A DNA stretch of 64,000 nucleotides from Candidatus Woesearchaeota archaeon (GTDB lineage: Archaea; Nanobdellota; Nanobdellia; Woesearchaeales; GW2011-AR15), in contig JAFGJW010000006.1 in assembly GCA_016928835.1 (NCBI GenBank), forward strand, positions 116,191 to 180,190. The letters run 5' to 3'. The position numbers and the translations under genes are program-made. This document shows positions 63,201-64,000 of this stretch, piece by piece (positions within the stretch are counted from its first letter, which is position 1; each line of letters opens with the position of its first letter). The notes below the pieces were generated by a model, which worked only from the letters and a program-made list of their open reading frames with translations, had not been told where the DNA came from and did no database searches.

Positions 63201-64000
63201 AATTTTAATTACAGGGGGGGCAGGGTTTATTGGCAGCAACCTGGTTCGGAGGTTGCTTGAATTGAATTATAAGGTTGTTGTTATCGGAAGAGAAGACATT
63301 GAAAAGTCTAGCATAAACAACCTAAAAAAAGGGTTTGAGTATTTTAGAATTGATTTAAAAAAGTATAAAGAGATTAGGAAGAAATTACTAAAAATCAATC
63401 CCAATATTATAATAAACTTGGCAGGCGTTAATAGCCAAGAAAGAGATCCAACCCGGGTCGGCAATATTTTTAATGACAATTTCTGTCCATCATTAAACCT
63501 CTATAATGCCTGTCTTGGATTAGATGCGTTAAGATGTGTTATTAATATGGGCAGTGCAGATGAGTATGGTAATAATAAGGTACCTTTTATTGAAACGCAA
63601 AAAGAGCAACCCATTTCAGCATATTCATTGGCAAAAACAAGTATTAAGTATCTATCGGATTTATATTATCAGCTCTATAAGTTGCCGGTTGTTGTATTGA
63701 GGCCTTTCTCAGTCTATGGAGAATACCAGAAGAACCATCAGTTTGTTGCAGTCGTAGTTGGTAAATGCTTAAGGAACGAGAGTATTGACTTAACACCAGG
63801 AGAGCAAACCAGGGATTTTATCTATGTTCAGGATTTAGTATCTGCTATGCTAAGTGTGATTAATAAACCAGATGCTGTAATCGGAGAGACAGTGAATATA
63901 TGTACAGGCAAAGAGATTAAGATAAAGGAGGCAGCACATCTTATCAAAGATTTAACAAAATCAAAGTCTAAAATTAGGCTTGGTGCTATTGAATATCGAA
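63187..64000 (+). CDS. NAD-dependent sugar epimerase/dehydratase, partial at window end
   Basis: The visible 271 codons start at ATG 63187 and run off the right edge. The Rossmann motif is TGGAGFIGS, with YSLAKTS (YxxxK) and RPFSVYG. It probably acts after rfbG on the CDP-4-keto-6-deoxy sugar, as an epimerase or reductase, but the substrate specificity cannot be read, and the last third is missing. Confidence 0.88.
   Translation, partial: MKKNKILITGGAGFIGSNLVRRLLELNYKVVVIGREDIEKSSINNLKKGFEYFRIDLKKYKEIRKKLLKINPNIIINLAGVNSQERDPTRVGNIFNDNFCPSLNLYNACLGLDALRCVINMGSADEYGNNKVPFIETQKEQPISAYSLAKTSIKYLSDLYYQLYKLPVVVLRPFSVYGEYQKNHQFVAVVVGKCLRNESIDLTPGEQTRDFIYVQDLVSAMLSVINKPDAVIGETVNICTGKEIKIKEAAHLIKDLTKSKSKIRLGAIEYR

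Noticed and set aside
1..64000. CRISPR array, transposase, integrase or rRNA operon
   Set aside because: No regular spaced repeat, terminal inverted repeat with transposase, recombinase motif or rRNA sequence was seen.

Overview
The window is a gene-dense, AT-rich archaeal chromosome segment. The evidence is the information-processing set (Rpo7, Spt4, ribosomal proteins S24e, S27ae, L1, uL10/P0 and P1/L12, topoisomerase VI A and B, archaeal-type CCA-adding enzyme), archaeal TATA promoters with many apparently leaderless starts, SEC11-like signal peptidase, class III (archaeal pilin) signal peptides and introns in every tRNA gene present. Small genes, many overlapping gene ends and the mix of short membrane proteins suggest a DPANN-type archaeon (Woesearchaeota/Pacearchaeota-like). 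That placement is inference; no rRNA gene is present to test it.

Layout. 1-6.6 kb: unknown genes, endonuclease IV, then a transcription/translation block (Fcf1-like PIN, Rpo7, CBS protein, Spt4, S24e, S27ae), converging on a coiled-coil gene and the L1-L10-L12 operon. 6.7-14.5 kb: MFS exporter, slipin, and a PadR-controlled cassette (ATPase, secreted CARDB-like protein, two MacB/FtsX-type permeases). 14.5-29 kb: S2P protease, DUF362 ferredoxin-like protein, TRAM protein, ThpR, signal peptidase, CTP synthase, CCA-adding enzyme, DUF47/PiT phosphate uptake and an ABC-2 exporter. 30-31 kb: tRNA-Cys and tRNA-Arg. 31-38.5 kb: an orphan helical protein, Topo VI, and a large secreted glycosidase-like protein. 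39.8-44.3 kb: tRNA-His, a predicted metallopeptidase with a winged-helix tail, HisRS, a VapBC pair and methionine aminopeptidase. 44.4-49.3 kb: type IV pilus-like locus (ATPase, two TadB/C-type membrane proteins, a pilin). 49.3-64 kb: cis-prenyltransferase, many glycosyltransferases, flippase-like and membrane mannosyltransferase-like proteins, LemA/GIDE, and a CDP-sugar pathway (rfbF, rfbG, epimerase running off the end). This region looks like synthesis of a lipid-linked surface glycan.

The most striking result is in the tRNAs. All three carry more than one intron: tRNA-Cys(GCA) has three, tRNA-Arg(UCU) two and tRNA-His(GUG) two. Five of the seven are outside the canonical 37/38 position (before the D-stem, inside the anticodon stem, in the D-loop, between T-stem and T-loop, inside the T-loop). 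Removing them gives complete cloverleaves of 73, 74 and 72 nt. No CRISPR array, transposase, rRNA or integrase was seen.
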